Assembly (NCBI GenBank): GCA_045837725.1
Contig: JBEWZL010000257.1
Coordinates: 62,001-126,000 of the forward strand
From: Vermamoeba vermiformis
Taxonomy: Eukaryota; Tubulinea; Echinamoebida
Direction: 5' to 3'
Length of the DNA stretch: 64,000 bases
The position numbers were made by a program, and so were the translations under genes. Within the stretch, counting starts at the first letter, position 1; every line of letters starts with the position of its first letter. This document shows, piece by piece, positions 12,329 through 24,348 of this stretch. Under the pieces are notes generated by a model that was not told where the DNA came from, did not search any database, and saw nothing but the letters and a program-made list of their open reading frames with translations.

Positions 12329-13523
12329 ATGGCTTCGTAAGTAGAGTTAGGTAACGACTCTAAACATTATCTAGCCATGCCACAGTTCAATATCAATTTT
12401 CGAATAAATTAATAATGATTACTAAATATTTATTTAATGCATAGGTACGCTGCGCTTTCCATACCAGAAATAATTACTATAATTTTTGAAAATCTTCATT
12501 GGAAATCCATTCCAGTGGTGCCTCAAGTATGCTCTCAGTGGTACAATATTGTCAAGAATAATGAGAGTCTTAAATACAAGTTTAAATACCACTCTGAATT
12601 CGGAGGGCCACTTTACATCATTGACGAGGAAGATTATGACGAAGAAGAGCTCGAAAAACGAAAGAATTTTCTTGAAATGGATTGGAAAGGCAAATATAAT
12701 GCGCTGCTAGCTGAAATCGAGGAAATGAAAGGTCAGATCCGGTTCCATTTGAAACAACGCTAAAACTTATCTAGATTATGAGCATTATCAGTATCGACAG
12801 AGCTATTGGTTCACTGAATGGGCGCTTCAAGAAGGACACTACAAATTTCTGGAAAAGCTGATCCTCGAAGACAAATACAACATTGAATTTTACGAAGGAG
12901 ATCCGATACTTTCAGAATGCCTGCGTAAAAACGATATTAAGACCTTTAAAATACTAATGAAGCACGATAAGAAGAATAAGTCAGAATTATTTCCACCATT
13001 GCGACATTCATCTTTGCAACACGAAGCGGCCAGATTAGGCAACCTCAAGTTCTTGAAGCTATTATTAGACGCTGGTGTTGATATCGATCATTACGAGGAC
13101 GGTGAAGGCACGCCTATTTTAGTCGCGTTAAATGAAAACTCAGAAGAGATCGTATTACTATTTTTGGAAAGAGGAGCGGATCTCGAGAACGTCTTTGAAG
13201 CATATTCTTTCGAAGAATTGATAGAACATTGCGCAACGAAGTTATGGGCCAGATCGATTATTGCATTCATGGAGAAAGAGCGTAAGCAAAGAGAAGATGG
13301 TTGGATGTTTGCCGGATCTGAAGTTGAAAGCATTAAAGAAGATCAACAAGAGTTAGTACAATATATTACGGATGCTATTGAAACAATGAAGAACCAAGAA
13401 CAGCCGAATGAAGCAGCAGCGAGCGCGATCCAACTCTTAGAAAATTATTCAAAAGAGCTTGAGACAAAATTCAACGAGATGATAAATGAGTTAAATACGC
13501 AACAAATTAGTACTAATAAATAG
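12329..13523 (+). CDS. F-box protein with C-terminal ankyrin repeats, 3 exons
   Basis: Exons 12329-12336, 12445-12731 and 12775-13523 (1044 nt, 347 aa). The first exon is only eight bases (ATGGCTTC) before a GTAAGT donor. Residues 4-45 form an F-box (ALSIPEIITIIFENL...VCSQWYNIV), the Skp1-binding part of SCF ubiquitin ligases. From about residue 115 come ankyrin-type repeats (HSSLQHEAARLGNLKFLKLL, then TPILVALNENSEEIVLLFLE). The last 80 residues are acidic and helical, probably coiled coil. Role inferred: substrate adaptor of an SCF ligase. The intron at 12732-12774 is supported because reading through it meets a stop after QIRFHLKQR while splicing keeps the frame open. Confidence 0.8.
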
Positions 13524-13715
13524 TGATTAATTTCTATTATTTGATTGGCTATTGAGGCTTGGTGATTTGAATCGGTTAGTTTTATTCGGCAAAAATACAA
13601 GAAGGGCCCTATGATTAGAGTCCTTAATAATTGATATTAATTAAGTACCGAGCACTCAATTAACGTAACAAAATAGTTTTTAGGAAATAAATAGTCGGTC
13701 GTAACGAAGATCCGC

Positions 13716-16700
13716 TTAATCCAACAGAGGATCGCTTCCAGGCTTGAACTCGGCCTCGCATTCTCGGATAAACTTGCCACTGATCTTGAATTTGTATAAA
13801 TCCTTGAAAAATCGTTCAATATCCTCCACTTTTTGTTTTTTCTGCAAGATCGCGATAATGCCATCGAAATCCTTCGTCAAAAGTTGAGCTGATAAAGCGT
13901 TAGCCAAGTATTATTATTGACAATAATAATCTCATACATACCTTCGTTATTCTTAAATATTAAATAAGTTACTGTGTACATGATGTCAAATCCTTCCAAA
14001 AAGAAGACGTCCCAAATTCGCATTACGACTTCGAACGAGAAAGTATCCAAGAACAGCTTGATGAACCACTTGGTCAAATAATACGATTTGTGGACTCCAT
14101 TCTTTTCCTGGAAAGTAAAAATTGGATCCGTTAGATCTGCTAACTTTCGCGCATTGGATCTCAGTTAGGACTTACCAGATGATTGTATAATTTTGGTAAG
14201 TACTTCTCAAGGACCTTGCCATGTACAAAGAATGATCGTTTCAGCAAGGGGAATCCATCTTCCCACTTGCCTTTCATCAAAAACTTCTGGTGCTCGCACA
14301 GCTGGATCAGCATCCAGAACGCTTCTTCTTCTTCGACAAACATTAATAGCACTGAACAAATATCGCTCATGCCCTGGCAGTATCCAACTTCTGAATCATA
14401 GACTGAATATGCCTTCAAAACGTTGAATAATGAAATTTGCCTAAAAAGGAAATGTCAATTCACCGCACAACACGACACCAATACTAATCATATGAATAGC
14501 TATAAATATAATAGTGCTTACATTTTTCCGTATCGCTCTTTAAAGTCAACGTGGTTACGGTTAGATCTGTTGATGTCCAAATCAATCTGATGCATGATCT
14601 TCTCTTTGGCCTTAGCCTCGCGATATCCTTTGTACGTGTTTTGTTTCGAATCTCTGACTTTAGCGCATTCAGTCAATAAGACCCACGCTTGACCACGCAC
14701 GCGCTCAGGGATGCCTTTGTACACTCGCCTCTTGACCTAAACATTGTTCGTTAATTTAATGAGTGCACCTAATAATGATACTATTTGTTATATTAACGAG
14801 CCATTATGGCATGATTGGTACCTTATTTAATTTTGAATCGATGAACGAGTCCCACCGCTTGATCATTTTGACCCATTTCTTCGTTCTCAACCACTCCATT
14901 GCCTCGCGCTTTTGTTTCTCTTCTTCAGTCTCCTCGCTGTTAATAATAAATTACCGTTAGCAATTTGTTCCCGATCAAACTAGTCGTAAAATGTCCGTGT
15001 TATCGAGCCCTCTTGCGACACTTACATATCACTGTCACTGTTGCCTTTAATAAATCCCCATCGATCCACTTTAGGCGGTGGCAGCTCCTCGCCATTGGTC
15101 ACACTCGCACTCTCTTCTTCGCTGGTCGAATACGACTCCATGCTGTTGCGTCGAGTTGATGAAGATAACGAGCTGCGTGTCCATTAGTAAAGATTATTCC
15201 GACCTATAAACACTACGTACCTCTTCGGCGACTGTTTGGCTGGTCGTTCACTGAATCGTCTCTCGCGCTTTTTCCGTTCCAATGTCGGGTCGTATCGCAC
15301 ACTCACATCAGCACCGTTGTTTATCAGCACGTCTGCAAAGCAATGTTAATCGTTTCATCCAATCATTTTGCTATTTTTGTATTCTAGCCGAGGGCTATTA
15401 CATACTTGCAATCTCTTCGTGCTCGTTTTTCACTGCTAACCTAACAGGAGCAATGCCATCCTTGTTCACCGGCGAGATCTCCGCATTGTGACGAATCAAC
15501 AGTGTAACAATAGACAAATAACCTCGTTCCGATGCCTATAAAAAATTAATTATTAGTTATGAAAGTATTGCATTAATTGCATTTTTGCTAGTACGCGAGA
15601 TCCAAATAAGGAAAATTAATTATCCGATAACTTTCGAATTATTCTGCAATAGAAAAATTACTATCATACTTACTATGTGTATAGGAGTATTATCGTCTTC
15701 ATCTCGCGCGTTTACATTCGCACCGCGAGCAATTAATTTTTCAACTGAAGCTTCTTTGTCTTTCAAAATTGCTAAATGCAGCGGTGTTCGTTTCATTCTG
15801 TCTTCTAAATTTACATTCAAATCTTTGCTTTGGAATAATATCTGTATTCATAAAAGATTAGAAACGCGTTTTCAAAGTTTGTAAAGCGGGATCTGCCCAA
15901 AATAATATTTGCAAAGCATCGCTTTCTTAATATCGGATAAATATACCTCTTCAAAGCCTTCTCTACTAAATCTATACACTAAGTGCAAAGGAGTAATGCC
16001 ATCAACGTCTTGGACTGGATGTGACATGAATTAAAATTAGTTGTTCTAAAAATATTAACGCGTTGTACTCGTGCAATTTGCATTATAATTACGATACTAA
16101 GTATATATTAATGTATAATATGCCATATAATTTTAGCCGTATAATGGCATTGACAGTTGACAAGTATTTTACGTAAGAAAATTTAAATTAAATTGATTCA
16201 ATAGCCGAACAAATCAATAGAAATTTCGATAATAAATCATATCGTTAATAATATGCTATTAATATGCATTATTGACGTACCATTAACGTTGATCTTCTCG
16301 TGCGCCACAAGTAATTTAACTGTTTCTTGAAGTCCTTTGCAAACAGCCATATGAAGCGCTGTTCGCTTTAAATAATCGCCCGCATTTACATCTATAGTAC
16401 TAGTTTTAATTAATGCTTTGAAGCATTCAAAATTCTCGTCCCTTGTCGATCTAAAAACAAAAAAAAGTTAATAATTAATCTAAGCCGATCAATGAGTATA
16501 TTGGTTTGAGTATCATAATAACATGCATATCGTGTAATATAAACACAAAATAGTCAAAAAATTCGAAAAATAGCCAGTAAAAAGTTGATGTGTTACGTTA
16601 GACGGTAATAGCGTATTTATCGTGGAAATTGATCATAAGTGCAGTATTATAGTTTAAATAATTAATCATAATTACCTGGCTGTTAAATGAAGAGGGTTTT

Positions 16701-17040
16701 TGCCGGTCTTGTCACCAAGATTCACATCTGCTCCTTTTTCGATTAAATAATTCACCACATCGACTTTTCCTCTTCTACAAGCATGATATAACGCAGTACA
16801 CTTGTTATCTCCATCTTGTGAATTTAATAAATTTGGATCTTTTGTTAGAAGATCTTTAACTGTTTCTAATTCGCCATTCTTCGCTGCTTTATGAAAAGGT
16901 GATAATCCATTTTTTTTCTTCGCGGCTGTACCATTACTGCCGTTTGATTTTTGACTTTTCTTCGTATTAGTATTATTTTTCTTTATATTCCGCCTTGGTG
17001 ACTCTTTGTAATCTCTAGGCGACTCTGAGTTACTGCTCAT
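13716..17040 (-). CDS. Ankyrin-repeat TBC-domain Rab GTPase-activating protein, 12 exons
   Basis: Exons 17040-16676, 16450-16281, 16014-15947, 15841-15674, 15535-15406, 15332-15221, 15172-15026, 14936-14822, 14736-14522, 14440-14176, 14107-13942, 13888-13716 (2094 nt, 697 aa). The N-terminal 45 residues are basic and Ser/Asn-rich. Residues about 45-300 are six or so ankyrin repeats (for example RTPLHLAILKDKEASVEKLI). A Ser/Glu-rich linker leads to VDRWGFI, then a TBC domain (about 430-690) with KGIPERVRGQAWVLL, the arginine-finger motif (IDLDINR) and the glutamine-finger motif (YCQGMSDI). Both catalytic residues are present, so it should act as a Rab-GAP in vesicle traffic, with the ankyrin part choosing partners. 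All splice phases agree. Confidence 0.9.
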
Positions 17041-17344
17041 GGTGGATATTTATCGTTTCGATTAGTATCAAATAAATAAGTGTTTGATTTTCATCGCCGG
17101 ATGTGTCGTCTTCTGTTGTTCAAAGAAAATTAAAATGACAAAACTAATTGCAACCCTCAAATTAGGAACGAATCACATTCTAATAAGATTCCTTATTTTA
17201 AGCAATATAATCAACCGCAGAGCCTGCAGGATCACGCTTCCGAAATCTACTTCGGTAACAGCCGAAAGCTGTTGCATTTTGTACTAAAGGGTCATCTCGC
17301 ATTTATAATTTTGAAGATTGATTTATTAATAAATAAACATGTTG
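17041..17344. other. Intergenic, same-strand spacer
   Basis: About 300 bases between the stop of the CHK-type kinase gene and the start of the ankyrin-TBC gene, both on the minus strand. It must hold the ankyrin-TBC promoter and the kinase gene's 3' end signals. No other feature is visible. Confidence 0.4.
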
Positions 17345-19309
17345 TTAATCGGATTTGGCGTGGCCGTTAACTGATCCATTGCTCTCTTCTTTCAGCAGCA
17401 GTTTTGAAGCTTTCAAAGCATCTCTTATTAACAACTCGATGTGTTTAAGAGACCTTAAATGCAAGCCATCCTTTCTCTTCTCCGCGTACCGCTCCACATC
17501 CCGTATGCCCATGTGTTCGTACTTGGATGTGACGCAAAACACGAAGAAATCGAGCAAACTGAATTGCATCTCGTGCAATAGTTGGTCTAGAGTGTAGTCC
17601 GTCGATACTCCGAATTCTATAAGCGAGTTGTAATAATAGCGGATGAGCTCGTTGCGAATCTCTTCGGACTGCAGATCCTCGATGCGCATGCTTGTATATA
17701 AGTAGTACATCACATCAGTTGAGTTGAGACCACCACCCATCCACTGCCAATCTATATTTAACCGTTAGTACTGGATCGCATCCGAAATCATTGTACGTAC
17801 CGATAGTATTTACAAAATGAGTGCGGTTGTGTATAAACAAGTTTGATATCTTATAATCGCCGTGTACTAGAGTCCTAGTCTTGTTACTCGTGGACTGTAC
17901 GATGAGCGGCAAGTTATTTTGAAGCAGATCCCCTAACTTATAGAGCTCAGCTTGGTCAACGTTGTTCAAGCTCAAATGCTCGCGGAAACTTCTTAGTGTC
18001 TTAGACCAAGACGTGGCTATGGACCGCTTCTCTCTCGCGCCTTCTTTGTCGCCGATCCAATAGCCACCACGATCCCATAGTTTCATCGTTGCCAGTTCTT
18101 TGCTTTCCCAAAAAGTTGCGTGCAGTTTAGCTAAATTACGCAGAAGTATCTTGCTATGCTAGAATAAAGAGCATTAGTACGCACGTAGCAATTAGAATAT
18201 TTTTCAAGTTCGAATCCGATCCGAATTTGACGTACCTCCGCTGAAAACCCATCAGGCTCGCCTCGTTCTTGATTAGGCGATACATCTTCTAATACAATTA
18301 CGAAGCGCAAGTTGTAGTAGTCCTCGAATACAAAGAACGGCTTGGGTGTATTGATCGGAATGGTATGAAATGCGTATTGCTTGTAAAAATTTGTTTCTGT
18401 TTCATATGACTTGGCATTGATAGTCTGTATATAATAACATTATTAGCACAAATCAAAACAAATACGCAACATTACTAAAAATTTTGCTAATTTTCGGATC
18501 CACGACAGCAATCACAAATATGAAATTATAATATTATCCTTATGATTATATTACTGAAAACCTACCATTTTGTCGTTGACAAAGCCCAATTCTTTCTTTA
18601 ATAAGCACATGAACTTGCCCCAAAGCGACATACTGACGGATGTGATCTTGATGACAAGAGACTTGGGACACTTCGGCAACACTAGTGAAGGTGGACTTTC
18701 GTCGTTAATATCAATAGCATTCGCGGAACTACGAAGCTCTGGATCGAGTTCTACGTCCGGATCGAAGGGCTCAGTCACTGGTTGCTTATGGCCGCCCATT
18801 CTCTGCACGATCTTTTTGTACTCGATATTGGCGCGGTATACTTTTGAATGTACACCACCCTGTATAATAATGTTAATAAGAATTAAAAGAAGATAAAGAT
18901 ATGTTTGTAGTACGGACGGTACCAAAAAAATAACTAAAATAATTCTAATAAATGCAATGAACATATCCACGCTATGAACGTATTATGTGCGCTACTTGGA
19001 GCCGGAGAAAATATTAAATAGTGAAAATAAAACTAAAAATATTTTTTGATAATTCAGTTTAAATTATCGAAGCGGCATGAAAGCCCAAAATTACATTTTA
19101 ATAATTCCGATAGTAATATTCATGCTTACCTCCAATTGATCAAGTGACAAGTGCTCGACAAATACGTCTTTTGGGATGAGATCTTTTGTTATTAAAATGT
19201 CGGTGAGCCACTTTGTAGTAACATCATCGGGACCAGTTGGCACATTTTGTTTATGTGGTTTAATTCGGGCTAATGCAAAATTAATGATCAGGGATATTAT
19301 TTTCAGCAT
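17345..19309 (-). CDS. CHK/EcKinase-type (APH-fold) small-molecule kinase, 5 exons
   Basis: Exons 19309-19130, 18859-18566, 18424-18236, 18158-17801 and 17751-17345 (1428 nt, 475 aa). The C-terminal half carries the phosphotransferase signature of the aminoglycoside/choline kinase-like fold: the catalytic HGDYKISN (H320, D322, N327) and the metal-binding IDWQ (D341). These motifs and the surrounding layout match the CHK kinase-like/EcKinase group, which phosphorylates small molecules such as ecdysteroids in insects; the substrate here is unknown. The N-terminus may be membrane-associated (MLKIISLIINFALARI). An acidic insert (about residues 85-115) separates strand motifs of the N-lobe. The donor region of intron 3 contains a 17-base motif shared with another gene (see findings). 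Confidence 0.8.
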
Positions 19310-20005
19310 CTTGAGTGCTCATCTCGAGTAAAGCTTGTATCCGCTGTAGATCTTCGACCATTAAATATAAGTCTTTCGCTGGATCGTTGCAACGATGCCG
19401 GTTATGCAAACAATAATGAACAACGAAGGAAATTACCCGTAGAATTTCATTTTCGATTTTTTTTGTCCGAGACTTTCATACCCAATCTGTTCAGGGCACC
19501 AACACAAACGCGCTCTGGAATTCTACTTGGCTATATTTATACGAAGACACGTGGGCCTTGATCATGAACGGATTGGTTAATTTTGAATTTGCAACGGTAA
19601 AAGCCATCTAAGCACATCGACTTTTCAGATGGCCTTTACTCGCTTAGCTCTCGTGCGTTTTGCGTCAGAACGACAGTACAGTATGTCCATACCTTCTACT
19701 ATACATTTAGTATTTTTTTAGAATTATTTGATCCCCCTTGCAAATTTTTTCGAGTTAGCCGTTACAAGCTTTGTAAATCTGGCTGGGCTCGCAAGATTTT
19801 GCGAGTAAACAATAGAAATCGGTTCCAATACGCATTTTGCCCCCGAAAATCTAGTTTTGGAGTATTGTTAGTGAATTCCGTCAATTTTTGCTAATGGTTT
19901 TTGTGCGCGCATCCAACACGGCCGAAAAACAAAAAACACTTAAAAATTCGCTTGTCACTTCACATTCAGTCCAAACACTAACAACAACAGAAATCAATTT
20001 AAATA
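19310..20005. other. Divergent intergenic region
   Basis: Contains the promoters of the CHK-type kinase (minus) and of the first Cys-module gene (plus). Poly-T and poly-A tracts are present, but I see no gene or RNA. Confidence 0.4.
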
Positions 20006-21169
20006 ATGTTCCGCAGAAGAGTAGCCGTTCGCCCAGGTGTTCGAGGACCCGTCGTGCGTGTTCGTCGCCCTGTCAGGTACATCCACTTTGATCCGCTTTT
20101 AAAAACTATTGATCAAAACTAAATTCTGTATAATAGAGTCGTAGTATCACCCTTTAGAGTTCGCCCGTTCCTCATGACCCGTGCAATCGTCAGAAGTGTT
20201 GCTGTGGTGACGCTGACTGCGGTGACTGTAAATGAATTAAACAACATGGCTATATGCAAGGGCAAGAAAGGAGAGTTTAGAGAGATGCGAGATACTGTAA
20301 GTGTTCATCTTTAAGCCCTATTTGAAGGAGCTTATGGTCGAGTCGCTGCGCGATCCATTTTTATTTACTATTTTTGGAGCGTTTACTGATTTCTGATCTT
20401 ATCGATAACTAGGACCACCCACCTTGCAAGGTGCATACCATTAAGGATTTGGACTCGTTGATTGAGTTCCAGTTGAAGGACTCGAAGGGCGCATCTGCTA
20501 CTGTCTACAGCAATAGTGTAAGTAGCTTCAAACACGTGCAGTCATTAGTAGAGGAAAAATATATCTCCTCTACTAAGGGCAATAATGCTTATAAAGATCG
20601 CAGTCTTAGAAGACATACGGCGAATCTGCGACAAAATTCGTGGCTTTAAGACTTCATTCTTGCGATAACCACTCCGAATCCACTTGATAAATTTATCATT
20701 CTAACATGCTGTTTAATAGTATTGCACGACATGCGGTCAATATTTCTTCTTGACTAAGCAAGATATCAACAAGCCGATCGAGTACCAAATGACCACCACG
20801 ACAACCACTGTGCACCCTACTGCAGTGCCTGTTCAACCAGCGATGCAGCCACAACAACAGGCCCAGGGCTATATGCCGCAGCAACAACAATTCGGAGCAC
20901 TTCCGCCTCAACAATATACGCAACAAGTGGTGCCTCAACCGCAATACGGTTATCCTCCCAATATGGCCGCAATGCCGTATCAAAGCATGCCACAACAGCA
21001 ACCGCAAGGCACGCCTTATTCTCAACAGCAGCCGCAAGGCATGCCTTATTCTCAACAGCCCAATCAACAGTTTGTTCCGGGCACGCAAGGCCAGCCCAAT
21101 CCGTACATGCAATCTGGTCCTTACCAACAGCAACAACAGTACCAAGTGCATACCACTCACCAGTCTTAA
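20006..21169 (+). CDS. Cys-module protein with Gln/Pro-rich tail (first of a tandem pair), 4 exons
   Basis: Exons 20006-20076, 20137-20296, 20413-20517 and 20720-21169 (786 nt, 261 aa). The N-terminus is very Arg/Val-rich (MFRRRVAVRPGVRGPVVRVR). A mildly hydrophobic stretch (SVAVVTLTAVTV) follows, then a module with the pattern CKGKKGEFREMRDT, PPCKVHTIKDLDSLIEF and YCTTCGQYFFL...INKPIEYQ. The CxxC pair and two earlier Cys could bind zinc. The rest (about residue 145 on) is a low-complexity Gln/Pro/Tyr tail with two copies of QPQGxPYSQQ, prion-like in composition. The next gene has the same module with the same exon phases and an identical third-exon length of 105 bases, so the two are tandem duplicates. 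I do not recognise the module. Confidence 0.8.
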
Positions 21170-21444
21170 GTAGTCCATCTTGCATGCGCCTTTTCTCATG
21201 GACTTTTTAATGTTACGTTTTTTTTCGGCTGGATCGTGTTATCCACTTTTTTGGACTTTTCGATTGTAAATAATTGTAAATACATAAAAATAATCAAATA
21301 AGTTGCCTACACATATTGCGTAAGATGATCGAAGAAGTACGTAAAAAGCACGTGCGTGTCATCTTTTTTTGACAGTTAGAAAGCTCGATCCAATTTTTCG
21401 CAAATTCCTGCGATTGAAGAAGAACACAACAGACGTGATCAACA

Positions 21445-24348
21445 ATGAGACGAGGCGGTGGAGGAGGATTTAAAGTGACGAAGACAGTCACCACTTCGAA
21501 GCCAACAGGTCGTGTTACAACTACGACCACAAAAACGGTGACGACATCCTCGCCTGGAATCTTTTCAAGCCCAAGCGTAGTTGTTAAATCTCCAACTATA
21601 AGCCCTACAGTTAAATTGTCTTCATCGGGCGTCAAAGTAAAAGTTAAAACACCCGTTGGAAAAGTCAAAGTGAAGAAGACTTATGTTGTCAGAAGGTAAA
21701 TATTCATTTATGATTATTGTTGATATTTATGTATTTTAAAAATATTATTCTCGATACTAATTTTAAATAGAGTTACAGTTGCTCCGCCAAGACGCAGATT
21801 TTGCTTGGCGAGGGCTTTGGTATTTACCACCGCTGCTGTGGCTCTGACAACGGTTTCTTTGGCCGAAATGGATCGTGTTGTAATTATTAAAGGAAAAAAG
21901 GGCAATTTCCGATGTGCCAGAGATACGGTAATATTTTGTGGATCAACCGTCCTGATCGAGATCTGACACTTTAACCGAAGGATGCTCCCACCTGTGCCGT
22001 TCATAACATTAGAGAATTGGGGCATTTGGTCGAAATAAGAGTCACGGATTCTATGGGACAAACTGGTTCATTTTACAGCGACAGCGTAAGATCCTAAAAT
22101 GTTACTTTTATCAAAACTAACACGTTCATTTAGTACTGCGTTACGTGCGGCCAATATTTCATGCTCCGCAGAGAAGAAATCAATGTGCCGATCGAATATC
22201 AGATCCAACAACAAACGACGGTTGTGCAAGGCATGCCTCCTGACGCAATGATGGGTGGTTCTCCTATGGGCCCTCAAGCTGTTCAACAAGTCGTCACCGT
22301 TCAACAGCCACCATTGCCGACAATTAGGCCTGCTTGGATTAAGGACCGTGATGCTCCAAAGTACGCTACTCGCAACACCTTATCAACATCCTTTTGTAGT
22401 CACTAATAATTTTATAGTTGCATGAGATGCCGATCAGAGTTCACAGTCACATTGCGAAGACATCACTGCAGAAATTGCGGCAAAATCTTTTGCACGGACG
22501 TAAGTCGATTTTACGTGTCACAGGTAATGTTGCTAATCCTTCGCGCAGTGCTGTTTCAAGAAGATAAAGTTGAAACATTTGGGCTATGACAGCAAAGAGC
22601 TGACGTGTGTTGAGTGCCTTAGTTTCTTAGAGCAATACTGGCACAACCAACGAAACCCGCAAAAAGTCGTTGTTAACACGCCTGCCAACACGAATGTCAG
22701 CGTGCTGCCCAACCCCATGCAACAGCCTATGAGCCCACAGCCGCAGTATGGCGCGTATCCTCAACAATCCGGCGCTAATCAAGTGCCGTACTATCCGCCG
22801 AACAATGGAAGCGTGCTGCCGAACCCCTCAAATCAACAACCCATCAGTGCGCCACAACCTCAATACGATCAATACAATAACAACAATCAAATGATGCAAC
22901 AACAACAGCCATACCCACCGCAACAACAGCCCTATGATCCGTCCGGTCAACAGAAGGTCTATTACCCTTCACAATACAGTGCTCACGCGCCAATCAATCA
23001 ACAGCAAGCACCGCAACCCCAGCCTACTGCTCAATTCACTCAAATTTACAACAGCGACCAGTCCGCTTATGACCCGTCACGACCTCAGCAGTTCAGTGCG
23101 CACGCTCCTCCTCCAAACAACCAGACTTACACGCCCACTATTGTTCCGACACACAGCACTCCTTCTGGTCCCAAGAAGAACCTAGATGAGTTGTTTTCAT
23201 CAGTCAAAACGAACTTATCAAACGCGACGAATATGCACTCGCACTACAGACACACTGAAGCCGCTGAGGCACTTGAGAAGGCGCGCACTGATTTGAACAT
23301 GATGGACACTGCTCCGTTCAATCTCGTTGACAATGTCAGGTCCTTCATCAATGACATGCGTTACCAAATTGACGCCTTGGAGAAGAAGATTGCCGAGTCG
23401 ATGACGACACGTGTCGTGGAGGACAAGGTCCGTGAGGCCAAGACTCACGGCACCACCGCCAAAGACATGCACTATCACAACAGATACCAAGAGTCCCTCG
23501 AAGCTGTCGCCAAGGCCCGTGAAGCGATTGCACAACTCTCGAACCCGCCTTACAGTACTCATCCCTCCGTGTACAGCTTCCTTCCTGACTTCATCAATCA
23601 AATCAACGAGATTGAAGCCAAGTGTGGGGAGTCCTTGCAATCTCGCAAGATTGACGAGAAGATCCGTGAAGCCAGGAGTCTTGGTACGAAGGCCAAGGAC
23701 ATGCACTACCACAATAGATACGATGAGTCACTCGATGCTGTTGCCAAGGCCCGCGAGTGCATCGTCAACCTTCAATCAACTTACGGTGCCTTCAAGAGTG
23801 TCGTAGATTTCTTGCCTGACTTTGTGCGACAGATCAACGAAATTGAAGCTATGTGCGGTGAATCCTTGCAAGGCCGTAAGATTGACGAAAAGATCCGCGA
23901 GGCCAAGAGTCTTGGCACCAAGGCCAAGGACATGCACTTCCACTACAGATTCAACGAGTCACTTGAAGCTGTTGCCAAGGCCCGTGAATGCATTGTCAAC
24001 CTCCAATCAACCTATGGTACCTTCAGGAGCGTCATTGAGTTCTTGCCGGACTTTATCCGACAAATTGACGACATCGAAAGACAGTGCGGTGAATCCTTGA
24101 TGAACAGAACTGTGGACGAGAAGATCCGCGAGGCCAAGTCCCACGGTACTACTGCCAAGGACATGATCTATCACAACAGATACCAAGAAGCCCTCACCGC
24201 TGTTGCGAAGGCACGTGAAAGCATTCTGCAGCTCTCTGACATGCCGTTCATTAACTTCCCTGCCGTCACTTCTTTCTTGCCCGAGTTCATCACCCAGATC
24301 AACGGCTACGAACAAACTTGTGACGCTGCTTTGGGTCCCAAGTATTAA
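21445..24348 (+). CDS. Cys-module/FYVE-finger protein with five helical repeats (second of the pair), 6 exons
   Basis: Exons 21445-21695, 21771-21927, 21981-22085, 22134-22360, 22418-22499 and 22549-24348 (2622 nt, 873 aa). A Thr/Lys-rich N-terminus precedes the module shared with the upstream gene ([14 protein letters not shown]...[11 protein letters not shown]...INVPIEYQ). A FYVE zinc finger follows at about residues 238-304: [17 protein letters not shown], then CC and CVEC, giving eight zinc ligands. FYVE fingers bind PI3P on endosomes. Then come about 190 residues of Gln/Pro/Tyr-rich low complexity and five 74-81 residue repeats of the form [22 protein letters not shown]...AVAKAREI to the end. 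Inferred role: endosomal scaffold. The FYVE and repeats are absent from the upstream paralogue. Confidence 0.85.
23185..24345 (+). repeat. Five in-frame 77-codon repeats inside the FYVE gene
   Basis: Units start at about 23185, 23428, 23662, 23893 and 24124 (spacings 243, 234, 231 and 231 bases). Units 2-5 share [23 protein letters not shown] and FLPDF; unit 1 is degenerate. Units 3 and 4 are very similar in DNA as well. The pattern predicts helical pairs like TPR or MIT-type bundles, but it is not a named repeat that I recognise. Confidence 0.85.

Noticed and set aside
18205-18235. tRNA T-loop-like GTTCGAATCC
   Set aside because: No acceptor stem or anticodon arm can be folded around it; it is part of an intronic motif shared with another gene.
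21001-21060. Possible short tandem repeat or CRISPR-like array
   Set aside because: It is a twice-repeated coding phrase in a Gln/Pro-rich tail, with no spacers; CRISPR is not expected in a eukaryote.
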